From assembly GCA_023700805.1 (NCBI GenBank), contig JAMPYF010000002.1, forward strand, positions 186,001-250,000: a stretch of DNA of 64,000 bases, written 5' to 3'. The stretch comes from Sulfuritalea sp. (GTDB taxonomy: Bacteria; Pseudomonadota; Gammaproteobacteria; Burkholderiales; Rhodocyclaceae). Of this stretch, positions 17,768 to 27,953 are shown one piece after another. The notes under the pieces were generated by a model that was not told the origin of the DNA, ran no database searches, and saw only the letters and a program-made list of their open reading frames with translations. The first letter of the stretch is position 1. Every line of letters starts with the position of its first letter. The translations under genes were made by a program, and so were the position numbers.

Positions 17768-18231
17768 AACCCAGACAAAAACGCATCGCCCTGATCCTGG
17801 GCGGACTTGCCTCACTGGCCGTCGCCGCCGTGCTGACGCTGAACGCGCTCGACAGCAACATCGCGCTCTACGTCACGCCCACCGAGGTGATCGCCGGCAA
17901 GGCGCCACAGGGCAAGGCCTTCCGCATCGGCGGCTTGGTCAAGGAAGGCTCGATCAAGCGCCAGGACATGACGGTGCATTTCGTCATTACCGACACGGCC
18001 AAGGAGATTCCGGTGGCTTACACCGGCATCCTTCCCGACCTGTTCCGTGACGGCAAGGGTGCGGTGGTGCAGGGCAGGCTGGGCGGCGACGGCATCTTTG
18101 CCGCCACCGAAGTCCTGGCCAAGCATGACGAGAACTACATGCCGCCGGAAGCCCAGCACGCGCTCGACCAGGCGCAGAAAGCCCAGAATCCGACGGTAGC
18201 CCCGACGGCAGCCACGACGGCAGCCAAGTGA
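17764..18231 (+). CDS. ccmE: Haem chaperone CcmE
   Basis: A 155-residue periplasmic haem chaperone anchored by one N-terminal helix ([19 protein letters not shown]). The haem-binding motif is [12 protein letters not shown] near residue 123, with His as the covalent attachment site and Tyr as an axial ligand. An OB-fold core ([11 protein letters not shown] ... [14 protein letters not shown]) is present. The C-terminal tail is Ala/Thr-rich. A spacer of 123 bases follows before ccmF. Confidence 0.97.
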   Translation: MKPRQKRIALILGGLASLAVAAVLTLNALDSNIALYVTPTEVIAGKAPQGKAFRIGGLVKEGSIKRQDMTVHFVITDTAKEIPVAYTGILPDLFRDGKGAVVQGRLGGDGIFAATEVLAKHDENYMPPEAQHALDQAQKAQNPTVAPTAATTAAK

Positions 18232-18354
18232 GCCCGGTAGTTTCGCTGCCGGCGCTTCGGGAGCGCTGTGAAAACCGGGTTGCGACGCGGCGGGCGCAAG
18301 CAGATCACATGTCGCCGGGGTCCCGGCAGGCCATAAACCAGGTACAGAATAGTC

Positions 18355-20304
18355 ATGACTCCTGAGCTCGGACACTTCGCCCTCATCCTCGCCTTCGTGG
18401 TTTCCATCGTGCAAGGGGTGCTGCCGCTGGTCGGCGCCCAGCGCGGACAGCAGCACTGGATCGCACTGGCGCGACCGGCGGCGCAGACGCAATTCGTCCT
18501 GATCGCCATTTCTTTCGCCTGTCTGGCGCAGAGCTTTCTCGCCAACGATTTCTCGGTGAGCTATGTCGCCGGCCATTCCAACAGCCAGTTGCCGACCCTC
18601 TATCGTTTCTCCGCCGTCTGGGGCGGCCACGAAGGTTCCCTGCTGCTGTGGGTGCTGATGCTGGCGGGATGGGGCGCCGCGGTCTCGCTGGCCTCGCGCC
18701 AGTTGCCGGAAGTCATGGTGGCGCGCGTGCTGGCGGTGCTGGGACTGGTCGGCATCGGCCTGCTGGCCTTTGTGCTGTTCACCTCGAACCCTTTCGAACG
18801 CCTGTTGCCGGCGGCCGCGGAAGGCCGCGACCTCAACCCGCTGTTGCAGGACCCCGGCCTGGTGTTTCATCCGCCGATGCTCTACATGGGCTACGTCGGC
18901 TTCTCGGTCGCCTTCGCCTTCGCCATCGCGGCGCTGATTTCGGGCCGGCTGGACGCGGCCTGGGCGCGCTGGTCGCGGCCGTGGACCACGGCGGCCTGGG
19001 TCTTTCTCACGCTGGGCATCGCGCTGGGCAGCTGGTGGGCCTATTACGAGCTGGGCTGGGGCGGATGGTGGTTCTGGGACCCGGTGGAGAATGCCTCCTT
19101 CATGCCCTGGCTGGTGGGTACGGCGCTGATCCATTCGCTGGCCGTGACCGAAAAGCGCGGCGCCTTCAAGAACTGGACCGTGCTGCTGGCGATCGCGGCG
19201 TTTTCGCTGTCCCTGCTCGGCACCTTCCTGGTCCGCTCCGGCGTGCTGACCTCGGTCCATGCCTTCGCCTCCGATCCGCGCCGCGGCATTTTCATCCTGG
19301 CCCTGCTGGTGGTGGTGGTCGGCAGTTCGCTGGCGCTGTTTGCCTGGCGCGCGCCCAAGGTCAGCGCCGGCGGCAATTTCGGGCTGGTATCGCGCGAAAC
19401 CATGCTGCTGATGAACAACGTGCTGCTGCTGGTGGCCACCGGCAGCGTGCTGCTCGGCACCCTGTATCCGCTGCTGATCGATGCGCTCGGCATGGGCAAG
19501 CTGTCGGTCGGGCCGCCTTATTTCAACGCGGTCTTCGTGCCGGTCATGGTGCCGCTGCTGCTGCTGATGGCGGTGGGCCCCCTGGCCAACTGGAAGCATG
19601 CCGACCTCAAGGCGATTGCGCGCCGGCTGCGGGTCAGCATGGCGCTGGCCGTGATCGCCGGCATCGCGCTGCCGCTCTTGATGGGGGCGTGGACGCCGCT
19701 CACCGCGCTGAGCTCCCTGCTGGCAGTCTGGATCACCGCCAGCGGCGTGTTCCAGATACTTGAACGCATCAAGACCGGCAGGCCGCCGGCGGCGTTCTGG
19801 GGCATGCAGATCGCGCACCTGGGCATTGCCGTGTTCGTGATCGGGGTCGCCATGGTCGGCGGCTACCAGGAGGAGAAGGACGTGCGCATGGAGCCGGGCG
19901 ACACCGTGCAGGTGGGCGGCTACGGCTTCCGCCTGATCGGCGTGAAGGCCGCTCCCGGCCCCAACTACCGTGCTTCGGTGGGCACCGTCGAGTTGTCGAA
20001 GGACGGCCGCGTGCTGAAGACCATGCATCCGGAGAAGCGCCAGTATTTCTCGTCGCAGATGCCGATGACCGAAGCCGCGATCGACGCCGGCTTCACGCGC
20101 GACGTGTATGTCTCGCTCGGCGAGCCGCTCGACAACAAGGGTGCCTGGAGCGTGCGGGTCTATTACAAACCCTTCGTCGACTGGATCTGGGGCGGCGCCC
20201 TGCTGATGGGCCTGGGCGGTTTCATCGCCATGCTCGACCGACGTTACCGCCTGCGCCTCAAGGCCGGGGCCGCTGCAGGGATTCCCGCCGGAGTCGCGGC
20301 ATGA
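18355..20304 (+). CDS. ccmF: Cytochrome c haem lyase subunit CcmF
   Basis: A 649-residue membrane protein with about 14 helices, the haem lyase that joins haem from CcmE to apocytochromes. The WWD domain is WGGWWFWDPVENASFMPWL near residue 230, with His residues in SHxx-type positions such as WGGHEGSLLLWVLML and DPGLVFHPPMLYMGYVG. Length and motifs are normal. It overlaps ccmG by four bases. Confidence 0.97.
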   Translation: MTPELGHFALILAFVVSIVQGVLPLVGAQRGQQHWIALARPAAQTQFVLIAISFACLAQSFLANDFSVSYVAGHSNSQLPTLYRFSAVWGGHEGSLLLWVLMLAGWGAAVSLASRQLPEVMVARVLAVLGLVGIGLLAFVLFTSNPFERLLPAAAEGRDLNPLLQDPGLVFHPPMLYMGYVGFSVAFAFAIAALISGRLDAAWARWSRPWTTAAWVFLTLGIALGSWWAYYELGWGGWWFWDPVENASFMPWLVGTALIHSLAVTEKRGAFKNWTVLLAIAAFSLSLLGTFLVRSGVLTSVHAFASDPRRGIFILALLVVVVGSSLALFAWRAPKVSAGGNFGLVSRETMLLMNNVLLLVATGSVLLGTLYPLLIDALGMGKLSVGPPYFNAVFVPVMVPLLLLMAVGPLANWKHADLKAIARRLRVSMALAVIAGIALPLLMGAWTPLTALSSLLAVWITASGVFQILERIKTGRPPAAFWGMQIAHLGIAVFVIGVAMVGGYQEEKDVRMEPGDTVQVGGYGFRLIGVKAAPGPNYRASVGTVELSKDGRVLKTMHPEKRQYFSSQMPMTEAAIDAGFTRDVYVSLGEPLDNKGAWSVRVYYKPFVDWIWGGALLMGLGGFIAMLDRRYRLRLKAGAAAGIPAGVAA

Positions 20305-20825
20305 AGCGTTTCCTGATTCCGCTCGGGGTGTTCGTGGTCCTGGTGGTTTTCCTCGCCGTCGGCCTGACCCTGAACCCGCGCGACGTGCCCTCGCCGCTGA
20401 AGGACAAGCCGGCCCCCGCGTTCACGCTGCCGCAACTGGCCGCGGCCGGCAAGAGCTTTTCGCCGGCCGACATGAAGGGCCGGGTCTGGCTGTTCAACGT
20501 CTGGGCCTCGTGGTGCGTTTCCTGCCGCCAGGAACATCCCCTGCTGGTGGCCTTCGCCAAAGAGGGCAAGGTGCCCGTGGTCGGCCTGAACTACAAGGAC
20601 CAGGAGGCCGACGCGAAAGGCTGGCTGGCGCAGTTCGGCGATCCCTATGTGCTGTCGGCGGTCGATGCCGACGGCCGCGTCGGCATCGATTACGGCGTCT
20701 ATGGCGTGCCGGAAACCTATGTGATCGACAAGGCCGGCATGATCCGCATGAAGCACACCGGTCCGATCACCCCGGAATCGCTGCAGAAACAGATCCTGCC
20801 CCTGGTTGCGGAGTTGTCGAAATGA
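20301..20825 (+). CDS. ccmG: Thiol:disulfide interchange protein CcmG/DsbE
   Basis: A 174-residue membrane-anchored thioredoxin-like protein that keeps apocytochrome CXXCH cysteines reduced. The active site is WASWCVSCRQEHPLL (CVSC), and the cis-Pro loop is VYGVPETYVID. One N-terminal anchor helix is visible. The CcmG-specific GVPE motif separates it from other periplasmic thioredoxins. Overlaps ccmH by four bases. Confidence 0.96.
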   Translation: MKRFLIPLGVFVVLVVFLAVGLTLNPRDVPSPLKDKPAPAFTLPQLAAAGKSFSPADMKGRVWLFNVWASWCVSCRQEHPLLVAFAKEGKVPVVGLNYKDQEADAKGWLAQFGDPYVLSAVDADGRVGIDYGVYGVPETYVIDKAGMIRMKHTGPITPESLQKQILPLVAELSK

Positions 20826-21286
20826 AATTGAGCGGCTTGTTGCTTTGCTGCGTGCTGGTGTTCTCCGGCGCGGCGATGGCCAGGGAGGCGGCGCCGATGG
20901 CAGCCGATCTCGAAGTGGAAAAGCGCATGGTGGCGATCAGCGAGGAGTTGCGCTGCCTGGTTTGCCAGAACGAGTCGCTGTCCGGCTCGCATGCCGAACT
21001 GGCGCAGGACCTGCGCCGCGAGATTCGCAAAATGATCGCCGAAGGCAAGAGCGACAAGGAAATCCTCGACTTCATGGTCGATCGCTACGGCGATTTCGTG
21101 CGCTACCGGCCGCCGATGAAACCGACCACCTGGCTGTTGTGGGGCGGACCATTCCTGTTCCTGGCGGGCGGCCTCGCCGCGTTGATCGCATTCCTGCGGC
21201 GCCGCGCCAAGGATAATGCCGCGCCGGTACTTTCCGATGAAGAGCGTCGCCGCGCCGCGACCTTGCTGGACCAAACCAAACCATGA
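20822..21286 (+). CDS. ccmH: Cytochrome c maturation protein CcmH
   Basis: A 154-residue protein with a signal peptide (LLLCCVLVFSGAAMA), the redox motif LRCLVCQN near residues 43-50, and a C-terminal membrane helix (TWLLWGGPFLFLAGGLAALI). It works with CcmG and CcmI in apocytochrome reduction and delivery. The stop overlaps ccmI by four bases. Confidence 0.96.
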   Translation: MKLSGLLLCCVLVFSGAAMAREAAPMAADLEVEKRMVAISEELRCLVCQNESLSGSHAELAQDLRREIRKMIAEGKSDKEILDFMVDRYGDFVRYRPPMKPTTWLLWGGPFLFLAGGLAALIAFLRRRAKDNAAPVLSDEERRRAATLLDQTKP

Positions 21287-22590
21287 GCTACTTTTACCTT
21301 GCCGCGGCGACGCTGGTCGTCGTCGCCCTCGTGTTGCTGTTGCGCCCGTGGTGGCCGGTTTCGCGCCGTGTCGCCAGCGCCAACTCTCTGCCGGCGCTGA
21401 ATGCCGCCATCCACCGCGACCGCCTCGCCGAACTCGAGCGCGACCACAACAATGGCGTGCTGTCGGCTGCCGATCTCGCCGAGGCGCGCGAGGAATTGCA
21501 GCGACAACTGCTCGACGATACCGCCGCCATCGAAGTCTCGGCGGTCGATGGCTTCAGCCGTCGCAGCGGTATCGCACTGGCCATCGTGCTGCCGCTGCTC
21601 GCCGGCGGACTCTATGCCCTGCTCGGCAGCCCGGCGGCGGTGCTGCCCGAGGCGGTGCAGACGCAGCGCGCGACGGCCGACATGGAACAGCTCACCGCCA
21701 AGCTCGCGCAAAAGATGGAACAGAATCCCGACAATCCCGAGGGCTGGGCCATGCTGGCGCGCTCCTACAAGGCACTGGGCCGCTGGGACGACGCCGAGCG
21801 CGCCTTCGGCCGTGTCGGACCCGAACTCAACAAGAACGCCGAACTGCTCGCCGAAGTCGCGGAACTGCTGGTGCAGAAGAACAATGGCTTCAATCCGCGT
21901 TCGCGCGAGTTGATTCAACAGGCCCTGCGCCTTGAGCCGGACAACATGCTGGCCCTGTTCCTCGGCGGCGGCGAGGCGCTCGACCGCGGCCGCCACGCCG
22001 AGGCCGCGGCGCTTTGGGAGCGGCTGCTGCCCCAGCTCGAACCCGGCAGCGAAGATGCGCGCATGGTCGAATCCAGCATCGCCATGGCGCGCGGGCGCAG
22101 CGGCGGCGCGCCATCCAGGCCGGCCAAGGCGGATGTGGTGGCGGGCGCCGTGATGCCGCAGGACGAGGTGCATAAGGGTGTGGCCAAGGCAGCTACCGGC
22201 GCGGCCACCGGTGCGGCCACCGGCCAGCCGCCGGCGAGTGCGATGGCCAGCGCCGTCAGCGGTCGCGTCGAGCTCGCCGCCGCCCTGAAGGGCAAGGCGA
22301 ATCCGGAAGACGTGGTGTTCATTTTTGCCCGCGCCGTCGATGGCCCGCGCATGCCGCTCGCGGCCAAGCGCGTGCGCGCGGCCGACCTGCCGCTGGATTT
22401 CACTCTTGACGACAGTCAAGCGGTGATGCCGGGGGCCAATCTCTCGTCGGCCCAGCAGGTGCGCATCGAAGTGCGCATTTCCAAGTCCGGCATGGCGACG
22501 CCGGGCAAGGGCGACCTCAGCGGCAAGAGTGCCGCGGTGAAGCCTGGGGCCAAGGGTTTGCGCATCGTGATCGACCAGGTCGATCCCTGA
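21283..22590 (+). CDS. ccmI: Cytochrome c maturation chaperone CcmI
   Basis: A 435-residue protein with two N-terminal membrane helices (YLAAATLVVVALVLLLRPWW and GIALAIVLPLLAGGLYALL), a coiled segment between them, and a periplasmic TPR region (NPEGWAMLARSYKALGRWDDA). The C-terminus carries a further beta-rich domain seen in the long CcmI form. It binds the apocytochrome C-terminus. A copy of the dispersed 21-bp motif lies near the N-terminus (read VASANS). Last gene of the ccm operon; a terminator follows. Confidence 0.93.
   Translation: MSYFYLAAATLVVVALVLLLRPWWPVSRRVASANSLPALNAAIHRDRLAELERDHNNGVLSAADLAEAREELQRQLLDDTAAIEVSAVDGFSRRSGIALAIVLPLLAGGLYALLGSPAAVLPEAVQTQRATADMEQLTAKLAQKMEQNPDNPEGWAMLARSYKALGRWDDAERAFGRVGPELNKNAELLAEVAELLVQKNNGFNPRSRELIQQALRLEPDNMLALFLGGGEALDRGRHAEAAALWERLLPQLEPGSEDARMVESSIAMARGRSGGAPSRPAKADVVAGAVMPQDEVHKGVAKAATGAATGAATGQPPASAMASAVSGRVELAAALKGKANPEDVVFIFARAVDGPRMPLAAKRVRAADLPLDFTLDDSQAVMPGANLSSAQQVRIEVRISKSGMATPGKGDLSGKSAAVKPGAKGLRIVIDQVDP
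21365..21385 (+). repeat. Dispersed 21-bp motif, copy 2 (inside ccmI)
   Basis: An exact match to GCCGTNNC + GCCAGCGCCAACT (first part GCCGTGTC). Here it is read in a different frame from the copies in napG and arsC. Confidence 0.88.
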
Positions 22591-22634
22591 CCGGCCTGCC
22601 CGCGGGCGGCCGGTCCGCCCGATAAGTTCATTGA

Positions 22635-22669
22635 ATTGCCATAGGCGAAAGCTCTATGGCAATTTTTAT
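22635..22669 (+). terminator. Terminator after the ccm operon
   Basis: A 10-bp perfect stem, ATTGCCATAG with CTATGGCAAT, loop of nine, followed by TTTTTATT. It separates ccm from the nap promoter. Confidence 0.9.
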
Positions 22670-22685
22670 TTGGACGCCTTTCTGG

Positions 22686-22726
22686 TTGATTCGCATCAAG
22701 GAAACCGCAGCCCGCAGGCCTAGGAT
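22686..22726 (+). promoter_or_regulatory. FNR box and class II promoter of the nap operon
   Basis: TTGAT-TCGC-ATCAA at 22686-22699 is a perfect match to the FNR/Anr/Dnr consensus. TAGGAT at 22721-22726 is a plausible -10 element, so the box would be centred close to -41, the normal class II activator position. This predicts induction of nap under low oxygen. Confidence 0.85.
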
Positions 22727-22822
22727 GCTGCGTGTGCACAAGACCTTATGAATTCAGTGGTTATTGGGGCACGGCGCCCAAATCGGCAGCGCCAGGCTGT
22801 GCCGACCGTCCGGAGTCATGCA

Positions 22823-23122
22823 ATGAATATTTCCAGCGCCATCATCCACGCCCGACCCGGCGACGTGGCGATCGTTCAGGCGGGCCTGAGCTCGCTGGCC
22901 GGGGTCGAGATACATGCCGTTTCGCCGGAAGGCAAATTGATCGTGACCATCGTCACCGAGGACGACAGCAGCAATGTCGCCACCTATGAGCTTATCGGCC
23001 AGCTCGACGGTGTCATGTCGGCGGCCATGGTCTATCACCAGACCGAGTCTGAGCCGGAAAACGAAGTTTCAGTGGAGGCTAACTTTCAGGTTACGCCGCA
23101 ACTACAAGGAGATCTGAAATGA
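22823..23122 (+). CDS. napD: NapA chaperone NapD
   Basis: A 99-residue ferredoxin-fold protein ([20 protein letters not shown] at the start, then ETLEGVEIH-like region [13 protein letters not shown]) that binds the Tat signal of NapA and guides cofactor loading. The start at 22823 has a CGGAG site eight bases upstream and matches the family; an upstream ATG at 22748 would add a non-conserved tail. The stop overlaps napA by four bases. Confidence 0.93.
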   Translation: MNISSAIIHARPGDVAIVQAGLSSLAGVEIHAVSPEGKLIVTIVTEDDSSNVATYELIGQLDGVMSAAMVYHQTESEPENEVSVEANFQVTPQLQGDLK

Positions 23123-25668
23123 AATTGACGCGACGTGAATTCATCAAGACCAATGCCATCGCAGCGGCAGCCGCCACAGCGGGCATCAGCATCCCCGGCG
23201 GGGCGCTGGCCGCGATGCCGCAGAGCCAGGACGGCGTGCGCTGGGACAAGGGCGTCTGCCGCTACTGCGGCACCGGCTGCGGCGTGCTGGTCGGCGTCAA
23301 GGACGGCCGCGTGGTGGCGACCCAGGGCGACCCCGACGCGCCGGTGAACAAGGGTCTCAACTGCGTCAAGGGCTATTTCCTGTCGAAGATCATGTACGGC
23401 AAGGATCGCCTGACCAAGCCGCTCTTGCGCATGAAGGACGGCAAGTTCGACAAGAACGGCGAGTTCGCCCCGATCTCCTGGGATGCCGCCTTCGACATCA
23501 TGGCCGAGAAGGTCAAGGCCACTCTGAAGAATCCCGAGCAGGGCCAGCGCGGCGTCGCCATGTTCGGTTCCGGGCAGTGGACGGTGTTCGAGGGCTATGC
23601 CGCGGCCAAGCTGATGAAGGCCGGCTTCCGCTCCAACAGCCTCGACCCGAACGCGCGCCACTGCATGGCGTCGGCCGTGGTCGGCTTCATGCGCACTTTC
23701 GGCATCGACGAGCCGATGGGCTGCTACGACGACATGGAGCACGCCGACGCCTTCGTGCTGTGGGGCTCCAACATGGCCGAGATGCACCCCATCCTCTGGT
23801 CGCGCATCACCAATCGCCGCCTCACCGCGCCGCACGTCAAGATCCACGTGCTGTCGACCTTCTCGCACCGCACCTGCGAACTGGCCGACAACGAGCTGAT
23901 CTTCAAGCCGCAATCCGACCTGGCGATTCTCAACTACGTCTGCAACTACATCATCCAGAACAATGCGGTGAACAAGGATTTCGTCGGCAAGCACGTCACC
24001 TTCGCCCAGGGCGTCACCGACATCGGCTATGGCCTGCGGCCGAATCACCCGCTGGAACAGGTCGCCAACAACAACGGCTACCCCGGCCCCGACGGCAAGC
24101 CCAAGGGCAACCCGCTGGCGGCCAAGCCGATCGACTTCGAGGCATTCGCCAAGTTCGTTTCCGAATACACGCTGGACAAGGCGCACGAGATTTCCGGCGT
24201 GCCCAAGGACAAGCTCGAAGCGCTGGCCAAGGCCTATGCCGACCCGAAGACCAAGGTCATGTCCACCTGGACCATGGGCTTCAACCAGCACACGCGGGGC
24301 ACCTGGGTCAACAACATGATCTACAACGTGCATCTGCTGACGGGCAAGATTTCCGAGCCGGGCAACAGCCCCTTTTCGCTGACCGGCCAGCCTTCCGCCT
24401 GCGGCACGGCGCGCGAGGTCGGCACCTTCGCCCATCGCCTGCCGGCCGACATGGTGGTGACCAATCCGAAGCACCGCGAACTCTCCGAGAAGCTCTGGAA
24501 GCTGCCGGCCGGCGTGATTCCGGACTGGGTCGGCTACCACGCCGTGCTCCAGTCGCGCATGCTCAAGGACGGCAAGATCGGTTTCTACTGGACCTCGACC
24601 ACCAACAACATGCAGGCCGGTCCCAACATCAACGGCGAAATCTATCCGGGCTGGCGCAATCCGAAAGCCTTCGTCGTCGTCTCCGATGTCTATCCGACGG
24701 TTTCGGCCATGGCCGCCGACCTGATCCTGCCCTGCGCGATGTGGATGGAGAAGGAAGGCATGTACGGCAACGCCGAGCGGCGCGGCCAGATGTGGCGCCA
24801 GCAGGTCAAGGCGCCCGGTGATGCGAAGTCCGACCTCTGGCAGTACATGGAGTTTTCCAAGCGCTTCAAGGTCGAGGAAGTCTGGCCGAAGGAGATCCTC
24901 GACAAGAACCCCGAGTACAAGGGCAAGACGCTGTACGACGTGCTCTATGCCAACGGCCAGGTCAACAAGTTCGCCAAGGCCGAGACCGCGACGGTCAATG
25001 CCCACGCCTGGGCCGGCTATACCAACGACGAGTCCGACAGCTTCGGTTACTACGTGCAGAAAGGCCTGTTCGAGGAGTATGCGAGTTTCGGCCGAGGCCA
25101 CGCCCACGATCTGGCGCCCTTCGATGTCTATCACAAGGCGCGCGGCCTGCGCTGGCCGGTGGTCGATGGCAAGGAAACCCTCTGGCGTTTCCGCGAGGGC
25201 TACGATCCCTATGTGAAGAAGGGCGAGAATGTGCGCTTCTATGGCCACCCGGACGGCAAGGCGAAGATCTTCGCGCTGCCCTACCAGCCGGCGGCCGAAA
25301 TGCCGGACAAGGAATACGACCTCTGGCTGTGCACCGGCCGTGTGCTCGAACACTGGCACACCGGTTCGATGACGCGCCGCGCACCCGAGCTGTACAAGGC
25401 CTTCCCCGATGCGGTGGTGTTCATGCACCCGAAGGACGCCGAGCGGCGCGGCCTCAAGCGCAACGACGTGGTCAAGGTCAGCAGCCGCCGCGGCGAAATC
25501 CAGTTGCGGGTCGACACCAAGGGCCGCAACAAGCCGCCGGAGGGGCTGATCTTCATTCCCTTCTTCGACGAGAGCCGCCTGGTCAACAAGCTCACCCTGG
25601 ATGCCACCTGTCCGCTGTCGAAAGAGACGGACTTCAAGAAGTGCGCGGCCAAGGTGGTCAAGGCCTGA
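23119..25668 (+). CDS. napA: Periplasmic nitrate reductase catalytic subunit NapA
   Basis: An 849-residue molybdoenzyme that reduces nitrate to nitrite in the periplasm. It has a Tat signal ([19 protein letters not shown]), a [4Fe-4S] binding region ([13 protein letters not shown] with the fourth Cys in NCVKGYF), and the bis-MGD binding segments. The Mo-ligand Cys lies in [20 protein letters not shown] near residue 180. It is full length. Exported folded with its cofactors. It is followed by napG after 71 bases. Confidence 0.98.
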   Translation: MKLTRREFIKTNAIAAAAATAGISIPGGALAAMPQSQDGVRWDKGVCRYCGTGCGVLVGVKDGRVVATQGDPDAPVNKGLNCVKGYFLSKIMYGKDRLTKPLLRMKDGKFDKNGEFAPISWDAAFDIMAEKVKATLKNPEQGQRGVAMFGSGQWTVFEGYAAAKLMKAGFRSNSLDPNARHCMASAVVGFMRTFGIDEPMGCYDDMEHADAFVLWGSNMAEMHPILWSRITNRRLTAPHVKIHVLSTFSHRTCELADNELIFKPQSDLAILNYVCNYIIQNNAVNKDFVGKHVTFAQGVTDIGYGLRPNHPLEQVANNNGYPGPDGKPKGNPLAAKPIDFEAFAKFVSEYTLDKAHEISGVPKDKLEALAKAYADPKTKVMSTWTMGFNQHTRGTWVNNMIYNVHLLTGKISEPGNSPFSLTGQPSACGTAREVGTFAHRLPADMVVTNPKHRELSEKLWKLPAGVIPDWVGYHAVLQSRMLKDGKIGFYWTSTTNNMQAGPNINGEIYPGWRNPKAFVVVSDVYPTVSAMAADLILPCAMWMEKEGMYGNAERRGQMWRQQVKAPGDAKSDLWQYMEFSKRFKVEEVWPKEILDKNPEYKGKTLYDVLYANGQVNKFAKAETATVNAHAWAGYTNDESDSFGYYVQKGLFEEYASFGRGHAHDLAPFDVYHKARGLRWPVVDGKETLWRFREGYDPYVKKGENVRFYGHPDGKAKIFALPYQPAAEMPDKEYDLWLCTGRVLEHWHTGSMTRRAPELYKAFPDAVVFMHPKDAERRGLKRNDVVKVSSRRGEIQLRVDTKGRNKPPEGLIFIPFFDESRLVNKLTLDATCPLSKETDFKKCAAKVVKA

Positions 25669-25739
25669 ATGCACTGACGGATGAGTTGAGAGAGATGCGC
25701 GGGGAGTGACAAGCGTCTTGCGCTCCCCGCCCGGGAATC

Positions 25740-26597
25740 ATGGACAACGAGAACAAGCCCAGCGCCGCGGCGCGGCGCCAGTTCCTCGCCGACACGGCGC
25801 GCATGGCCTGCGGCGTAGGCCTGCTGGGGCTCGGCGTCGGGCTCTACGCACGCCATGCCAAAGCCTTGCCGCCCGCCGCGATCCGGCCGCCCGGCGCCTT
25901 GCCGGAAGCCGAGTTCTCGGCTGCCTGCATCCGCTGCGGCCTATGCGTGCGCGACTGTCCCTTCGACATCCTGCATCTGGCCAAACCCGAAGAACCGATG
26001 TCCACCGGCACGCCCTACTTCGTCGCGCGCCAACTGCCTTGCGAAATGTGCGAGGACATCCCCTGCGTCAAGGCCTGCCCGACCGGCGCGCTGGATCACT
26101 CCCTGAAGGACATCAACAAGTCGAAAATGGGCCTCGCGGTATTGGTCGACCACGAGACCTGCCTGAATTTCCTCGGCCTGCGCTGCGACATCTGCTACCG
26201 CGTCTGTCCGGTGATCGACAAGGCGATCACGCTCGACCCGCAATCCAATGCCCGCACCGGCAAGCACACGCTGTTCATTCCGACCGTGCATTCCGAGCAC
26301 TGCACGGGCTGCGGCAAGTGCGAAAAAGCCTGCCCGACCGAGGTCGCCTCGATCAAGGTGCTGCCGCTCTACATGGCCAAGGGGCAACTGAGTTCGCACT
26401 ACCGCCTGGGCTGGGTGGAAAAGGAAAAAGCCGGCGGCAGCCTGGTGGCGCCGGAAGTCGAGCACCAGTACAACATGCCCGAGGGCATGCAGTATGAGCA
26501 CGGCAAGGGCCTCTCGGGGAGTTCAGGCGCCGTACCGCCAGCGCCAACTCCTGCCGCACCCGCATTGCCCAAGGCCCTGCAGGGGAACAAGCTATGA
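25740..26597 (+). CDS. napG: Ferredoxin-type protein NapG
   Basis: A 285-residue periplasmic iron-sulfur protein with a Tat-like signal (ARRQFLADTARMACGVGLLG) and four [4Fe-4S] motifs (CIRCGLCVRDCP, CEMCEDIPCVKACP, CDICYRVCP, CTGCGKCEKACP). With NapH it oxidises quinol and passes electrons to NapB/NapA. The last 35 residues are a variable Pro/Ala tail containing one copy of the dispersed 21-bp motif (read VPPAPT). Overlaps napH by four bases. Confidence 0.96.
   Translation: MDNENKPSAAARRQFLADTARMACGVGLLGLGVGLYARHAKALPPAAIRPPGALPEAEFSAACIRCGLCVRDCPFDILHLAKPEEPMSTGTPYFVARQLPCEMCEDIPCVKACPTGALDHSLKDINKSKMGLAVLVDHETCLNFLGLRCDICYRVCPVIDKAITLDPQSNARTGKHTLFIPTVHSEHCTGCGKCEKACPTEVASIKVLPLYMAKGQLSSHYRLGWVEKEKAGGSLVAPEVEHQYNMPEGMQYEHGKGLSGSSGAVPPAPTPAAPALPKALQGNKL
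26529..26549 (+). repeat. Dispersed 21-bp motif, copy 3 (inside napG)
   Basis: An exact match to the consensus (first part GCCGTACC), in the variable C-terminal tail of NapG. Confidence 0.88.
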
Positions 26598-27490
26598 ACG
26601 CTCCCGCCGCACGGCCCGGCACCGAAGCCGTTGCCGCCAAGGGCTGGCTGGCCGCGCACAAATGGCTGATCCTGCGCCGCTGCAGCCAGATAGGCATCCT
26701 GCTGCTGTTCCTGGTCGGGCCATGGTTCGGCCTCTGGATCGTCAAGGGCAACCTGAACTTCAGCTACACGCTGAACTTCCTGCCGCTGGCCGATCCCTAT
26801 GTCATCGTGCAGTCGCTGCTGGCGCGGCAGGTGCCGGAAAAACTGGCATTGACCGGGGTGGCCATCGTGCTGCTGTTCTACCTGCTGGTCGGCGGACGCA
26901 GCTATTGTTCCTGGGTCTGCCCGGTGAACCTGCTGACCGACTGCGCCTACTGGCTGCGCGTGCGCCTCGGCCTCAAGGGCAGCGCCCACATCAGCCGGCC
27001 GACGCGTTACTGGATGCTGGGCATGACCCTGGTCGCCGCCGCGGTCACCGGCAGTATCGCCTGGGAGATGGTCAACCCGGTATCCATGCTGCATCGCGGC
27101 CTGTTCTTCGGTCTCGGTCTGGCCTGGGCGGTGCTGCTCGCGGTATTCCTGTTCGATTTGTTCGTCATGCGCCACGGCTGGTGCGGCCATCTTTGCCCGG
27201 TGGGTGCCTTCTACAGCCTGGTCGGCAAACTATCTTTACTGCGAGTCAAGCTGCCGGCCCGCGCCGCCTGCAACGACTGCATGGACTGCTTCGCCGTCTG
27301 TCCCGAGCCGCAGGTGATCCGCCCGGCGCTGAAAGCCATCGCCGGCACGCCGCCGCTGATTCTGGAAGCCAACTGCACCAACTGCGGCCGCTGCATCGAT
27401 GTCTGTTCGAAGGATGTGTTCGCCTTCGGCACCCGTTTCAACACTACCGCCGCACCCGTAAGCGGCGTCGCTCAAGCGGCGCCGAAGTGA
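26594..27490 (+). CDS. napH: Quinol dehydrogenase membrane component NapH
   Basis: A 298-residue membrane protein with four helices, two cytoplasmic Cys motifs (CSWVCPVN and CGHLCPVGAFY) and two C-terminal [4Fe-4S] sites (CNDCMDCFAVCPEPQ and CTNCGRCIDVCSKD). With NapG it forms the quinol-oxidising module. No napC is present, so NapGH is probably the only electron entry route to NapAB here. Followed by napB after 31 bases. Confidence 0.96.
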   Translation: MNAPAARPGTEAVAAKGWLAAHKWLILRRCSQIGILLLFLVGPWFGLWIVKGNLNFSYTLNFLPLADPYVIVQSLLARQVPEKLALTGVAIVLLFYLLVGGRSYCSWVCPVNLLTDCAYWLRVRLGLKGSAHISRPTRYWMLGMTLVAAAVTGSIAWEMVNPVSMLHRGLFFGLGLAWAVLLAVFLFDLFVMRHGWCGHLCPVGAFYSLVGKLSLLRVKLPARAACNDCMDCFAVCPEPQVIRPALKAIAGTPPLILEANCTNCGRCIDVCSKDVFAFGTRFNTTAAPVSGVAQAAPK

Positions 27491-27521
27491 TCAACCGTCA
27501 ATCTCGTCTGGGGAGTCCATC

Positions 27522-27953
27522 ATGAAGAAAACCGTCACCATCCTTCTGGCATCGCTGCTGACCGTCATCGTGGGTTGCGCCAGCTACGAACCCCTGGTTT
27601 CCATGCGCGGGGCCGATGTTGCCGCGCCTGACGCGGCACCCGAGGCCAAGACCTACGCCGGCAAGCGGCCGGGCACGCAACCGGTCGTGGCGCGCACCTT
27701 CAGCACCCAGCCGCCGGTGATCCCGCACGCGGTGGATAATTTCGACGAGGTGACCCTCACCGAAAACCAGTGCCTGGACTGCCACGGCCCGGCCAATTAC
27801 GTGAAGAAGAATTCGCCGAAGCTGGGCGACAGCCATTTCGTCGCCGCGACCAAGGCCTTCGATGCATCGCGCCATGTCTGCACCAGCTGCCATGTCGCCC
27901 AGGTCGATGCGCCGGCGCTGGTCGAGAACCGTTTCATCGGCAACCTCAAGTAA
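27522..27953 (+). CDS. napB: Nitrate reductase dihaem cytochrome c subunit NapB
   Basis: A 143-residue electron-transfer subunit with two haem sites (CLDCH and CTSCH) and further His ligands (PPVIPHAVDNF, GDSHFVAA). The N-terminus reads LASLLTVIVGCASYEP, which looks like a lipoprotein signal with Cys at the cleavage point rather than the ordinary signal peptide of the enterobacterial protein; anchoring of NapB to a membrane is therefore possible. Its last eight bases overlap the convergent napF. Confidence 0.95.
   Translation: MKKTVTILLASLLTVIVGCASYEPLVSMRGADVAAPDAAPEAKTYAGKRPGTQPVVARTFSTQPPVIPHAVDNFDEVTLTENQCLDCHGPANYVKKNSPKLGDSHFVAATKAFDASRHVCTSCHVAQVDAPALVENRFIGNLK

Noticed and set aside
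17812..20028. 738-codon minus-strand frame across ccmE and ccmF
   Set aside because: Composition rich in Gln, Arg and His with no domain; opposite to ccm genes with clear motifs.
23086..25674. 862-codon minus-strand frame opposite napA
   Set aside because: A shadow of napA; no recognisable protein features.
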